Shown: positions 18,788-27,453 of the stretch, one piece after another
How positions within the stretch are numbered: the stretch's first letter is position 1
Layout of the letters: each line of letters opens with the position of its first letter
Source: Pantanalinema rosaneae
GTDB lineage: Bacteria; Cyanobacteriota; Cyanobacteriia; Leptolyngbyales; Leptolyngbyaceae
Direction: 5' to 3'
Length of the DNA stretch: 64,000 nt
NCBI RefSeq assembly: GCF_050753385.1
Contig: NZ_JBLZFZ010000005.1
Coordinates: 115,209-179,208, forward strand
The notes under the pieces: generated by a model
What the model was told of the DNA's origin: nothing
Databases searched by the model: none
What the model saw: the letters and a program-made list of their open reading frames with translations, nothing else
Program-made: the position numbers and the translations under genes

Positions 18788-20218
18788 ATGCCTAGTATTC
18801 TACAAGCCCTTTGGACAAGTGCCACTCACTTATTTAACATGCCCTTATTCCAATTTGGGGAGAATGCTTTTTCGCTCGGCTCAATTATCAAGTTTGTTCT
18901 GGCTTTACTGCTGATTGTTTACCTGATTCAGGGTTTCAGGCGGCTGCTGGCTAATCGCTTGCTGACCCGACTCAAACTGGATACTCACAATCGGGAAGCG
19001 ATCGCAACTCTGATTAGCTATAGCCTTGGTACCCTCAGTCTGATCGTGATCTTGCAAACAGTTGGGTTTAACCTGGCATCATTAGCTGTCCTGGCGGGTG
19101 GTTTAGGGGTGGGAATTGGGTTGGGGCTGCAAAACCTAACGGTCAACTTTGTCAGTGGAATTAATTTACTACTGGCTCGCAAAGTCCGAGTGGGAGACTA
19201 CGTTGAACTGGAGAGTGTGGCTGGGTATATTCAGGAAATTTCTCTGCAAGCTACTGTAATGCGGACGCGGGATGGGGGCAATGTGGTTGTGCCCAATCAT
19301 CAACTTGCTGATAGCCGCATTGTGAACTGGAGCTACGACAACTACACCGCTCGGTTGCATGTTCCGGTTGGGGTTGCCTATGGCTCCGATCTGGTCATCA
19401 CTACTGAAGTCCTATTGGAGTGCGCCTATGCCCATCCTCAGGTATTAGCAGATCCGGCTCCCCGCGTCATTTTCCTGGCTTTTGGCAGTAGCTCCCTGGA
19501 TTTGGAATTGCTCGTCTGGGTTAACCAGATTGATCAGGCAACAGACATTAAAAGCGATCTGTACTTTGCCCTTGAAGAGGGACTGCGCCAACATGACATT
19601 GTGATTCCGTTTCCCCAACTGGATTTATGGGTACGCCAAACGAACCCTAAATTACCGGATGGCACTCAACCGGAACTGGCAACTTCAGCCTGGTCGAATT
19701 CGCCAACGCGATCGCTCAAAAGCTTATTGCAACAAGTCGATTATTTCAAGCATCTTACAGATGGTCAATTACGTCAGGTGATTGAAAGTGGCTATCGGCA
19801 ACGATTGACAACGGGCGAAACATTATTTCAAGAAAATGATCCAGGCAATGCGTTTTATATTGTTTTAGCCGGATCGGTTGAAGTTGTCAGCGAAACCCTC
19901 AACAAAACCTTGAGTATTCTTCCGGCGGGCAAGTTCTTTGGTGAATTATCCCTGATGTTGGGTGTCCCTCGTTCCGCTACCGTTCGGGCTTTAGAACCGA
20001 CCCATCTGTTTGCCATTAATCAACATGGGTTTAAACGATTGCTAACTAACCATCCTAAAATTTATGACACCATTGTGACTGAATTAGAAACTCATCAAGA
20101 AGAATTAGCAGAACGACAAAAACAATTACGTCAGCTTGGATTAATCGATAGTATTGAAGATGATAAAAATTTGATGGTTTGGGTGCAAAATCGATTGCAG
20201 CGCTTATTCAAATTGTAA
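18788..20218 (+). CDS. MscS-family mechanosensitive channel with C-terminal cyclic-nucleotide-binding domain
   Basis: A 476-residue protein that should form an osmotic safety channel in the membrane, possibly gated by a cyclic nucleotide. Three membrane segments (about 28-50, 70-95 and 98-130) end in the Gly/Ala-rich pore helix LAVLAGGLGVGIGLGLQN. The MscS beta domain follows (VRVGDYVELESVAGYIQEI). Residues about 330-450 form a cNMP-binding fold with a phosphate-binding cassette GELSLMLGVPRSATVRA. The fusion is a known bacterial variant. Which nucleotide binds (cAMP is plausible) is inference. Confidence 0.93.
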   Translation: MPSILQALWTSATHLFNMPLFQFGENAFSLGSIIKFVLALLLIVYLIQGFRRLLANRLLTRLKLDTHNREAIATLISYSLGTLSLIVILQTVGFNLASLAVLAGGLGVGIGLGLQNLTVNFVSGINLLLARKVRVGDYVELESVAGYIQEISLQATVMRTRDGGNVVVPNHQLADSRIVNWSYDNYTARLHVPVGVAYGSDLVITTEVLLECAYAHPQVLADPAPRVIFLAFGSSSLDLELLVWVNQIDQATDIKSDLYFALEEGLRQHDIVIPFPQLDLWVRQTNPKLPDGTQPELATSAWSNSPTRSLKSLLQQVDYFKHLTDGQLRQVIESGYRQRLTTGETLFQENDPGNAFYIVLAGSVEVVSETLNKTLSILPAGKFFGELSLMLGVPRSATVRALEPTHLFAINQHGFKRLLTNHPKIYDTIVTELETHQEELAERQKQLRQLGLIDSIEDDKNLMVWVQNRLQRLFKL

Positions 20219-20765
20219 ATAGAACCTGGTGCTCGAGAACCCCCCTGCCGCTCGTTCTACGAGGTAAAAAGCCGATCGTCAATCGATACGAACCAAAATA
20301 GAATGGCACTGACTTAAGGACATGCTTAACTCTGACCGCCCCTTTTCTGGTATGTCCGTAGGGCTTTAAGCCCCCAACTTTGGGGGACTTTGAGGTTCGG
20401 CTCCCCCAGAATTGGGGGCTGGGGGGCGGTTCGGATTGTTATTTCAGTGACATTCAACCGAAATAGAATAATACACGTAGCCGTTATGAGTATGAATAAT
20501 TCTAAAGGGCTCATCTAGCTTTTGGTCAAATCACCTACAATTGAACCCAAACCCCCGAGAGATGGTCACTAATTGAAGTGAATATTGTGGGCATAGCACA
20601 AGCTCACTCCTTGCAGAATATTGGACTCTGGAGTATTTACCTCAGATTCTCACCAAGTACCTCAAGTCCATATTCGCCAATTAGAAAATAATGTGGTGTG
20701 AACTCCGGTAGAGACGTAGACGGGAATAGTACGTGAACTTCCAAGTTAATGTATAGGTATCTCTT
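20219..20765. other. Intergenic stretch with a MITE-like element
   Basis: No gene is supported here. The left 70 bp lead into the repeat at 20291-20469. The right 290 bp, upstream of the pentapeptide gene, show no structure I can name beyond a probable promoter region. Confidence 0.5.
20291..20469 (+). mobile_element. MITE-like element containing the dispersed repeat
   Basis: The core 20337-20430 is the second copy of the dispersed repeat, ending in the palindrome CCCCCAGAATTGGGGG. It is framed by imperfect terminal inverted repeats GAATGGCACTGA (20301-20312) and TCAGTGACATTC (20444-20455), which match at 11 of 12 positions. Outside these, a 14-bp direct repeat AACC(A/G)AAATAGAAT occurs at 20291-20304 and 20456-20469. 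This is the layout of a small non-autonomous transposon. No transposase is encoded. Confidence 0.55.
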
Positions 20766-21713
20766 ATGAACGCTCAAGAACTTCTGGAGCGCTATGCCGC
20801 AGGAGAACGAAATTTTAACACAACAGATTTAAGTGGAGTTCAGCTACGTGAAGTGGATCTCAGGGGATCCAGCCTAAAAAATGCGGTTTTATTTGGGGCA
20901 GATCTAAGCGGCGCTAATCTGGTTGATGTCGATTTGAATGGCGTAGTTTTAAGGCAAGCAAATCTGACCGAGAGTTGTCTCGCTGGAGCCAAGCTAGCTG
21001 GGGCTGATCTGTCGGAAACCAAACTGAGCAAGGCGGATTTAAGCGGAGCGAACTTGTGGAGAGCGATGTTGAAAAGAGCTATTCTCCCCAACGCCAACCT
21101 GGATCGAGCAAACTTGCATCAGGCAGATGTGACCGCAGCAACCTTAACCCAAACCACCTTAGGGAGAGCTAATTTAACCCACACTAATTTGAGTGGTGCG
21201 GATTTGACGGGAGCAAATCTGAGGTGGGTGAATGGTACAGAAGCTAAGTTGGTGCGATCACAATTACGGGGTGCCGATCTGGAGCGAGCCAATTTCAATA
21301 AAGCGATTCTGGTCGAAGCCGATTTGGGCAGGGTGAATCTGAGTGCGGCTAATTTAAGTGGAGCAAACCTTAGCTGTGCCAGTTTAGATGGTGCCAATTT
21401 AACTGGGGCAAACCTGACTCAAACTAATCTGATTAATACCAAATTAATGCTCACATGTATGCGAGGAACCAAATTAGATCGAGCAGAATTAACCAATTCA
21501 AATTTAACCGAAGCAGATTTGAGTTGGGCAAGCTTAGAGGGAACAAACCTGAGTGCAGCAACACTACACAACGCCATCCTGGTGGATGTGGACTTGAGTA
21601 CTGCAATCTTGCGAGGAGCCGATTTGAGTCATGCGTGTGTTGATCTAGTTTCTGTGAGTGAAGCAAGTTTGGCATGGGTAACTTTACCCTATGGACTACA
21701 GGGAGTGGAATAG
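20766..21713 (+). CDS. Pentapeptide-repeat protein
   Basis: A 315-residue protein made almost entirely of A(D/N)LxX repeats, starting near residue 20 (for example ADLSG, ANLTG, ADLSE). These fold into a right-handed quadrilateral beta-helix. There is no signal peptide or membrane segment, so it is probably cytoplasmic. The first 17 residues (MNAQELLERYAAGERNF) resemble those of the pentapeptide protein at 30612-32165, suggesting a shared leader. Binding partners are unknown; DNA-mimicry or scaffold roles are only inferred from other family members. Confidence 0.93.
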   Translation: MNAQELLERYAAGERNFNTTDLSGVQLREVDLRGSSLKNAVLFGADLSGANLVDVDLNGVVLRQANLTESCLAGAKLAGADLSETKLSKADLSGANLWRAMLKRAILPNANLDRANLHQADVTAATLTQTTLGRANLTHTNLSGADLTGANLRWVNGTEAKLVRSQLRGADLERANFNKAILVEADLGRVNLSAANLSGANLSCASLDGANLTGANLTQTNLINTKLMLTCMRGTKLDRAELTNSNLTEADLSWASLEGTNLSAATLHNAILVDVDLSTAILRGADLSHACVDLVSVSEASLAWVTLPYGLQGVE

Positions 21714-21980
21714 GTTTTTAAGGTATTTCCACTAATCAATTGTCGTTAAAAATTCGTCGTTAAGCAGAGTTTAACTGATGTTGAATGTGCGGAAGGAGTT
21801 GGGTAAATGTTTTGCAACTATAGGGGCAGCGTATCCCTCAGGTAACCGTGCAGATTTTTGCAGAGATGGGTTTGCAGGAACTTGCAACGGCAGAGATCTT
21901 TGCCAACGATTCTCTTTGTTTAGGAAAAATCGTTTGCAGAGAAGAAACAAACACACCTAAACCACAATAGGAAAAAAACT

Positions 21981-24356
21981 ATGACAGATAGCCAAATGAA
22001 ATGTCCGTTCCCAATGAGCAGAAAGCTAATGGAAATCTGGCGGGCAATAACCTCTGCCCTGGCATCTAGCAACGCGGAAAAGATTGAAACCAATACACCA
22101 CAGTCCACAACACCTAATGCCACAACACCTAATGTTGCTAACAGTACCAGCCAATGCCCGGTGATGGGTAAACCTCAGTCTCGGTTGGGCACATCAAATC
22201 GAGACTGGTGGCCAAATTATTTGAATCTGAACATCCTGCACCAGCACTCAGCCAAGTCTAATCCGATGGATGAGGCGTTCAACTACGCTGAGGAGTTTAA
22301 AAGTCTCGATCTCGCGGCATTGAGAGCAGATATCTTCGAGCTGATGACCACCTCTCAAGACTGGTGGCCCGCCGACTACGGGCACTATGGTCCACTCTTC
22401 ATTCGGATGGCGTGGCACAGTGCGGGTACCTATCGGATTGGCGACGGTCGCGGTGGCGCAGGCTCTGGTAGTCAACGGTTTGAGCCGCTCAACAGTTGGC
22501 CCGACAATGCCAACCTCGACAAGGCCCGTATGTTGCTTTGGCCGATCAAGCAGAAGTATGGCAAGAAAATCTCCTGGGCTGACTTGATGATCTTTGCGGG
22601 CAACTGTGCTCTGGAGTCAATGGGCTTCAAAACCCTAGGCTTTGCGGGTGGGCGTGTGGATGTCTGGGAACCAGAGGAAGATATCTACTGGGGCGCTGAG
22701 AAAACCTGGCTTGGCAATGAGCGTTACGAAGGCGATCGCGTACTGCTGAATCCCCTTGCCGCCGTTCAGATGGGCTTGATCTACGTGAACCCGGAAGGCC
22801 CAGACGGTGAGCCTGATCCGGTGGGCTCAGGACGCGACATTCGTGAAACCTTTGCTCGGATGGCGATGAACGATGCTGAAACGGTGGCGCTTACGGCAGG
22901 TGGGCATACCTTCGGCAAATGTCACGGTGCAGGCGAAGCGACGCACGTTGGTGCTGATCCTGGGGGTGCCAGCATTGTAGAGCAGGGTCTCGGTTGGAAG
23001 AACACCTTTAACACAGGGATTGGTGTCGATGCGATCACCAGTGGCATCGAAGGTGCATGGACTCCCACACCAACGCAGTGGGACAACAGCTATTTCGAGA
23101 CCCTGTTCAAATATGATTGGGAGTTAACAAAGAGTCCTGCTGGCGCGTGGCAATGGAAACCCAAGGGCGACGCTGGCGCTGGGACGGTACCCGATGCCCA
23201 CGATCCGTCGAAACGGCACGCCCCCATGATGACCACGGCGGACATGGCAATGAAGATGGACTCTATCTACGAGCCAATCTCGCGGCATTATCTGGAGCAC
23301 CCAGATGAGTTTGCCGAGGCATTTGCTAAGGCATGGTTCAAACTTACCCATCGCGACATGGGGCCACGATCGCGTTATCTTGGGTCGGAAGTTCCTGAGG
23401 AAGAGTTCCTGTGGCAAGATCCCATTCCCCCCGTGGATCATGATTTGATTGATGACCAGGATATTGCTGCCCTTAAGGTCAAGATCCTCCAGTCAGGACT
23501 GTCTGTTGCCCAACTGGTTTCGACCGCCTGGGCATCGGCATCAACCTTCCGCTGCTCCGACATGCGCGGGGGTGCAAACGGGGGACGGATTCGTCTGGCA
23601 CCGCAGAAGGATTGGGAAGTCAACCAGCCGACTCAACTGGCAACGGTGCTGCAAACCCTGGAGGGCATCCAACAGGAGTTTAACAACTCGCAGTCTGGCG
23701 GCAAGCAGGTTTCGATCGCTGACTTGATCGTTCTGGGTGGTTGTGCAGGAGTCGAACAAGCAGCGAAGAATGCGGGTCATGATGTGACGGTTCCCTTCAC
23801 GCCGGGACGCACAGATGCCTCGCAGGAGAAAACCGATGTGGAATCCTTTGCCGTCCTTGAGCCAACCGCAGACGGGTTCCGCAACTACACCAGTGGCAAA
23901 CACAGCGAATCGCTAGAAGAGTTGCTGGTGGATCGGGCGCAGTTACTGTCGCTGTCAGCCCCTGAAATGACGGTGCTTGTGGGTGGCTTACGCGTCCTGG
24001 GTGCAAACTATGGCGGCTTCAAGCATGGTGTCTTCACCCATCGCCCAGAGACGTTGACCAATGACTTCTTCGTGAACCTGCTCGACCTGGGCACGAAATG
24101 GAAGGCAACCTCGGAGGAGGAATATGAGTTTGAGGGGCGCGATCGCAAAACCGACGCACTCAAGTGGAGCGCTACCCGCGTTGACCTGATCTTCGGCTCA
24201 AACTCGCAACTCCGCGCCCTTGCAGAAGTTTACGGATGTACGGATTCGTCGCAGAAGTTTGTGCATGATTTTGTGGCGGCATGGGATAAGGTGATGAACC
24301 TCGATCGCTATGACCTTCGCATCGTCCAAGCCCAGAGTTCTTCACGAGGGTTCTAA
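21981..24356 (+). CDS. katG: Catalase-peroxidase
   Basis: KatG destroys hydrogen peroxide by catalase and peroxidase reactions at a heme. The distal site is intact (RMAWHSAGTYRI, with the Trp and His near residue 135), as are the Tyr-containing GLIYVNPEGP and the proximal heme-ligand His in LTAGGHTFGKCHGAG. The duplicated C-terminal half is complete (TAWASASTFRCSDMRGGANGGRIRL). The total of 791 residues exceeds the usual 720-750. Residues 1-58 are an unusual Asn/Thr-rich extension with a second CP motif (KCPFPM and later QCPVMG). AGGA lies 9 nt before this ATG, supporting the long start. The gene stands alone. Confidence 0.97.
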   Translation: MTDSQMKCPFPMSRKLMEIWRAITSALASSNAEKIETNTPQSTTPNATTPNVANSTSQCPVMGKPQSRLGTSNRDWWPNYLNLNILHQHSAKSNPMDEAFNYAEEFKSLDLAALRADIFELMTTSQDWWPADYGHYGPLFIRMAWHSAGTYRIGDGRGGAGSGSQRFEPLNSWPDNANLDKARMLLWPIKQKYGKKISWADLMIFAGNCALESMGFKTLGFAGGRVDVWEPEEDIYWGAEKTWLGNERYEGDRVLLNPLAAVQMGLIYVNPEGPDGEPDPVGSGRDIRETFARMAMNDAETVALTAGGHTFGKCHGAGEATHVGADPGGASIVEQGLGWKNTFNTGIGVDAITSGIEGAWTPTPTQWDNSYFETLFKYDWELTKSPAGAWQWKPKGDAGAGTVPDAHDPSKRHAPMMTTADMAMKMDSIYEPISRHYLEHPDEFAEAFAKAWFKLTHRDMGPRSRYLGSEVPEEEFLWQDPIPPVDHDLIDDQDIAALKVKILQSGLSVAQLVSTAWASASTFRCSDMRGGANGGRIRLAPQKDWEVNQPTQLATVLQTLEGIQQEFNNSQSGGKQVSIADLIVLGGCAGVEQAAKNAGHDVTVPFTPGRTDASQEKTDVESFAVLEPTADGFRNYTSGKHSESLEELLVDRAQLLSLSAPEMTVLVGGLRVLGANYGGFKHGVFTHRPETLTNDFFVNLLDLGTKWKATSEEEYEFEGRDRKTDALKWSATRVDLIFGSNSQLRALAEVYGCTDSSQKFVHDFVAAWDKVMNLDRYDLRIVQAQSSSRGF

Positions 24357-24714
24357 GGAATGGAAATCAAATTAGTTTGAGCTTGGGTAGGGGTGGGTTT
24401 TGCTGTTAAATCTATTGCAGAGTGCAGATTGGTCTGCTAAACCCGCCCGTACAGTTTTAGGATTGATTTAATCCACAACCCTGAGCGTAGTTTCGACCAA
24501 TCGTTAGGTAATCAGAAATCCAGGCTACGCAAACCTGCAACGATTCTCAACACAGCTAGAGACAATCATGAGGGCGGCGTTTCAGAACCAGTTGAAATGC
24601 CGCCTTCCAATGGCGGGTAGTTGGAAATCACCTTAACATCTGCCCAACACAACGATACAGATCGTCTGGTAGAATCATTCAGTTTTAGCCCAGCCCAGTC
24701 CATTAACTGTATCA
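24357..24714. other. Intergenic stretch with two hairpins
   Basis: Two strong inverted repeats lie here: GGGTGGGTTTTGC/GCTAAACCCGCCC (24391-24403 with 24436-24448, two mismatches) and GGCGGCGTTTCA/TGAAATGCCGCC (24573-24584 with 24593-24604, one G-T pair). The first may end katG transcription; the second precedes cbiD by about 110 bp. Neither shows the conserved boxes of a cobalamin riboswitch. Confidence 0.55.
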
Positions 24715-25794
24715 ATGGCACGTTCCGGTTATACCCTTCCTGTTTTTGCGGTCGCAGCAGCCAAAGCTGCCTTAGTTCATCTGCAATGCGATCGCCCCGC
24801 CCCCCTGCCAACGATCGCCCTGGATCTCTTACCTGGCGAAGCAACCATTCCGATTCAGCAAGTTGCTCATCTGGACATCAACAGTGCCCTGGCGATCACC
24901 GTCAGCGACCCTGGCGATAATTTAGACCTGACTCGCAACACACCCCTTTGGGCCTGGGTCAAACTTTTGCCCCGCCAATCAGAACCTCTGATTCTAGAAG
25001 CCGGAGAAGGCATCGGCAAAACGGCATCGGGGGATCCAGCCATCTATCGGTATGCTCGCCGTTTGTTTGAAGCCAACTTGCTACCGTTGATTCCTGCCGA
25101 TCAAACCGTCACTGTAGCCATTGTCATGCCCGAAGGTCGGCAACTGGCTCAACGAACCTCGAATGAAGCGTTTGGTGTGCTGGAAGGACTGTCACTGTTG
25201 GGCACAAGCGGCATCTCCCAGCCCCTTTCCGCCGAGGATCACCTGGAGGAATTACGTCAGATGCTGCAAACAAAAATACATTCGCACACCCATTTAGTCT
25301 TTTGCATTGGCAGTCATGGCATCCACATTGCCCAACAGATGGGGGTTCCAGAAGCCGCCATTGTCCAAACGGGCAACTGGGTTGGGGCACTGCTCATCGA
25401 AGCTGGCTTACGCGGCGCAGCATCTGTGTTATTGCTGGGGTACCAGGGGAAATTGGTGAAGCTGGCGGGGGGCATTTTCAATACCTCCAGTCACCTTGCG
25501 GATGCCAAATTGGAAATTATCAGTGCCGCAGTCGCCAGGGTAGGAGGCAGTCTATCTGCTATAGAAGCTGTTTTAGCGGCTGGGACAGCAGATGCGGCTT
25601 ATCAACGCTTAGTTGAACTCGACTTAGCCAATAGCGTTTTTCCTGCATTAGCCACAACGATTTCTCAGAAGGCACAGGCGTATGTGAAAAAATATGGGGA
25701 TGTCGTGCTCACGATCGGTACTGTCCTATTTAACCGCCAGGGACAGGTGATTGCCCAGGACGCGATCGCCACTCAATTGATTGAGGCAAATTAG
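24715..25794 (+). CDS. cbiD: Cobalt-precorrin-5B C(1)-methyltransferase
   Basis: CbiD methylates C-1 of cobalt-precorrin-5B in the anaerobic, cobalt-early branch of cobalamin synthesis. The 359-residue protein matches the family throughout: SGYTLPVFAVAAAKAAL at the N-terminus, the mid-section with EAGEGIGKTASGDPAI, and C-terminal VQTGNWVGALLIEAGLRGAASVLLLGYQGKLVKLAGGIFNTSSHLADAK. Its stop codon overlaps the stop of the convergent crtD gene by 4 bp. Another gene of this pathway, cbiA, is at the right edge of the window. Confidence 0.94.
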   Translation: MARSGYTLPVFAVAAAKAALVHLQCDRPAPLPTIALDLLPGEATIPIQQVAHLDINSALAITVSDPGDNLDLTRNTPLWAWVKLLPRQSEPLILEAGEGIGKTASGDPAIYRYARRLFEANLLPLIPADQTVTVAIVMPEGRQLAQRTSNEAFGVLEGLSLLGTSGISQPLSAEDHLEELRQMLQTKIHSHTHLVFCIGSHGIHIAQQMGVPEAAIVQTGNWVGALLIEAGLRGAASVLLLGYQGKLVKLAGGIFNTSSHLADAKLEIISAAVARVGGSLSAIEAVLAAGTADAAYQRLVELDLANSVFPALATTISQKAQAYVKKYGDVVLTIGTVLFNRQGQVIAQDAIATQLIEAN

Positions 25795-27326
25795 CTCGCT
25801 GCAATTTGTCGGACGGCGGTCAGTGCCGAATAACTCACGCCTGCCGTACCTTCACCAGGATGGGTAGAATCGCCGACTAACCAGAGATGCTGAATCGGAG
25901 TACGATTGGCAAACCCAAAGGGTCCGAAGGTGGGCACTCGTTGACCAATGCCACCAACAATCCCGCGATCGCGCCCAGTATAGCGGGCAAAAGTGCGGGG
26001 AGTCGCCGCTTCCACCACCACCATAGTGTCCTGATTCAGCTCAAAGAATTGACTTAATCGCGCGATCGCCTGATCTGTATATTGCTGCTTCAGTTGCTCA
26101 TACCGTTGCCGAGCGACCTCATCTTCCCCATCTCCCCGATCCCACCAAATGCGCGGTTCCGTAAACGACGACGCAATAATCGTTGCCTTCCCGGCGGGAG
26201 CGCGACCATCGCCTGGACGACTGACCGAAACAAACAGGGAATTATTTTCCCCGATCGCACCCTCATAGTCATACAAAAACTGCAAATGGGGGGGACAGTT
26301 GGATGGAATCGCTGATTGATCAACGCCCAGGTAAATCACAAATGCCCCCGATGCCGGGGGAAGTTTTTCCACCCGTTGCTGATACCCGTTGGGAGCCTGC
26401 TCGCCCAATAACAACATGAGATTTTGTACAGTCACATTTGCCACCACCTGATCGGCGGCTTCCGTCCACACCTTGCCGGTTTTCTGATCCCGGATCACGA
26501 CTCCCGCCACAGTTCCATTGCTGGCACAAATTTGTTCGACGGTATGCCGCATCAGGAGCCTGCCACCATCCCGCTCTAAGGCGGTGACTAAGCGATCGCT
26601 CAATGACTGCATACTTCCTTCTAAGTGGGACAACCCATAGGGCGCTTGCGACACGCCTAAGGCTGTAGCGGCATACAGTAGCGCCGTTGATTCAGCATCC
26701 ACTTGGGAATAGAGTTTCAATTGCAAATCTAAGAAGGTGCGGAGGCGGCGGTCGTCTGCCAGTCGATAGCCTCGCAACGCATCCCCCACCGTCGAGAAGG
26801 TATGGGGCAAGGTTAGCAACGTATCTGGACGCACCGCTTTGGTCAGTTGCCAGAGATCCCAGAGGTTACGCGGCGGCAACACTGGATCGCGGGATTGAAA
26901 TGCCCAACTGTAGCGAAACAGATCGGCCAAGAGTTGCCAGAATGGTTCACTACCGGGAAATTGCCGTTGCCGCTCGGCTCGCCATCGCTCTGGATCACGC
27001 CAGACATTAATCGGAGTGGATTCACCCGGTAAATAAACGGCACAGGCAGGATCACAGGGAGTAGCCGGAGGTAACTCAATCTCTAATTCACTAAAAATGC
27101 GGTGATGAATGCCACCGGGTTCCAAGCCCGCTACCTGAGTCGCCCCGACATCAAAGGTAAAACCTCGCCGTTTGAAGGTAGACGCACAACCACCGGGGAC
27201 GACCGCCTGATCCACCACTAGCACCGCATACCCCCGATGGGCTAACAGTGCGCCTGCCGTCAACCCGCCAATGCCTGCCCCAATCACTACTACTCGCTGG
27301 GATGTGCGATCGCCCTGCCCTGGCAT
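25791..27326 (-). CDS. crtD: CrtD-type carotenoid C-3',4' desaturase
   Basis: A 511-residue FAD-dependent carotene desaturase/isomerase-family enzyme. In cyanobacteria CrtD introduces the 3',4' double bond of myxol-type carotenoid glycosides. The dinucleotide-binding motif VVVIGAGIGGLTAGALLAHRGY begins near residue 11, and PGGCASTFKRRGFTFDVGATQVAGLEPGG is characteristic of the CrtD subfamily. A C-terminal FAD motif (LWLVGDSTHPGEGTAGVSYSAL) is complete. I chose the ATG at 27326; the frame continues upstream to a TTG at 27500, but that part has no family similarity and overlaps the divergent gene. Confidence 0.88.
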   Translation of the reverse strand: MPGQGDRTSQRVVVIGAGIGGLTAGALLAHRGYAVLVVDQAVVPGGCASTFKRRGFTFDVGATQVAGLEPGGIHHRIFSELEIELPPATPCDPACAVYLPGESTPINVWRDPERWRAERQRQFPGSEPFWQLLADLFRYSWAFQSRDPVLPPRNLWDLWQLTKAVRPDTLLTLPHTFSTVGDALRGYRLADDRRLRTFLDLQLKLYSQVDAESTALLYAATALGVSQAPYGLSHLEGSMQSLSDRLVTALERDGGRLLMRHTVEQICASNGTVAGVVIRDQKTGKVWTEAADQVVANVTVQNLMLLLGEQAPNGYQQRVEKLPPASGAFVIYLGVDQSAIPSNCPPHLQFLYDYEGAIGENNSLFVSVSRPGDGRAPAGKATIIASSFTEPRIWWDRGDGEDEVARQRYEQLKQQYTDQAIARLSQFFELNQDTMVVVEAATPRTFARYTGRDRGIVGGIGQRVPTFGPFGFANRTPIQHLWLVGDSTHPGEGTAGVSYSALTAVRQIAAS

Positions 27327-27453
27327 AGTCACCTTTACATTTTTTAATAATTTGCTCACCTTCAGTCTATCGAGAATCCAACGGGTTTGCAAAACTACGG
27401 TATAGTGTCTCCATGCCCACGTTTGAGGGTTTTTCGCTATCCTCCGTCGATTC

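Noticed and set aside
21778..21960. 60-codon ORF just upstream of katG
   Set aside because: Biased Arg/Cys composition and a weak start. More likely katG leader sequence.
24357..24714. Cobalamin riboswitch upstream of cbiD
   Set aside because: I found no B12-box-like conserved sequence or matching architecture, only two simple hairpins.
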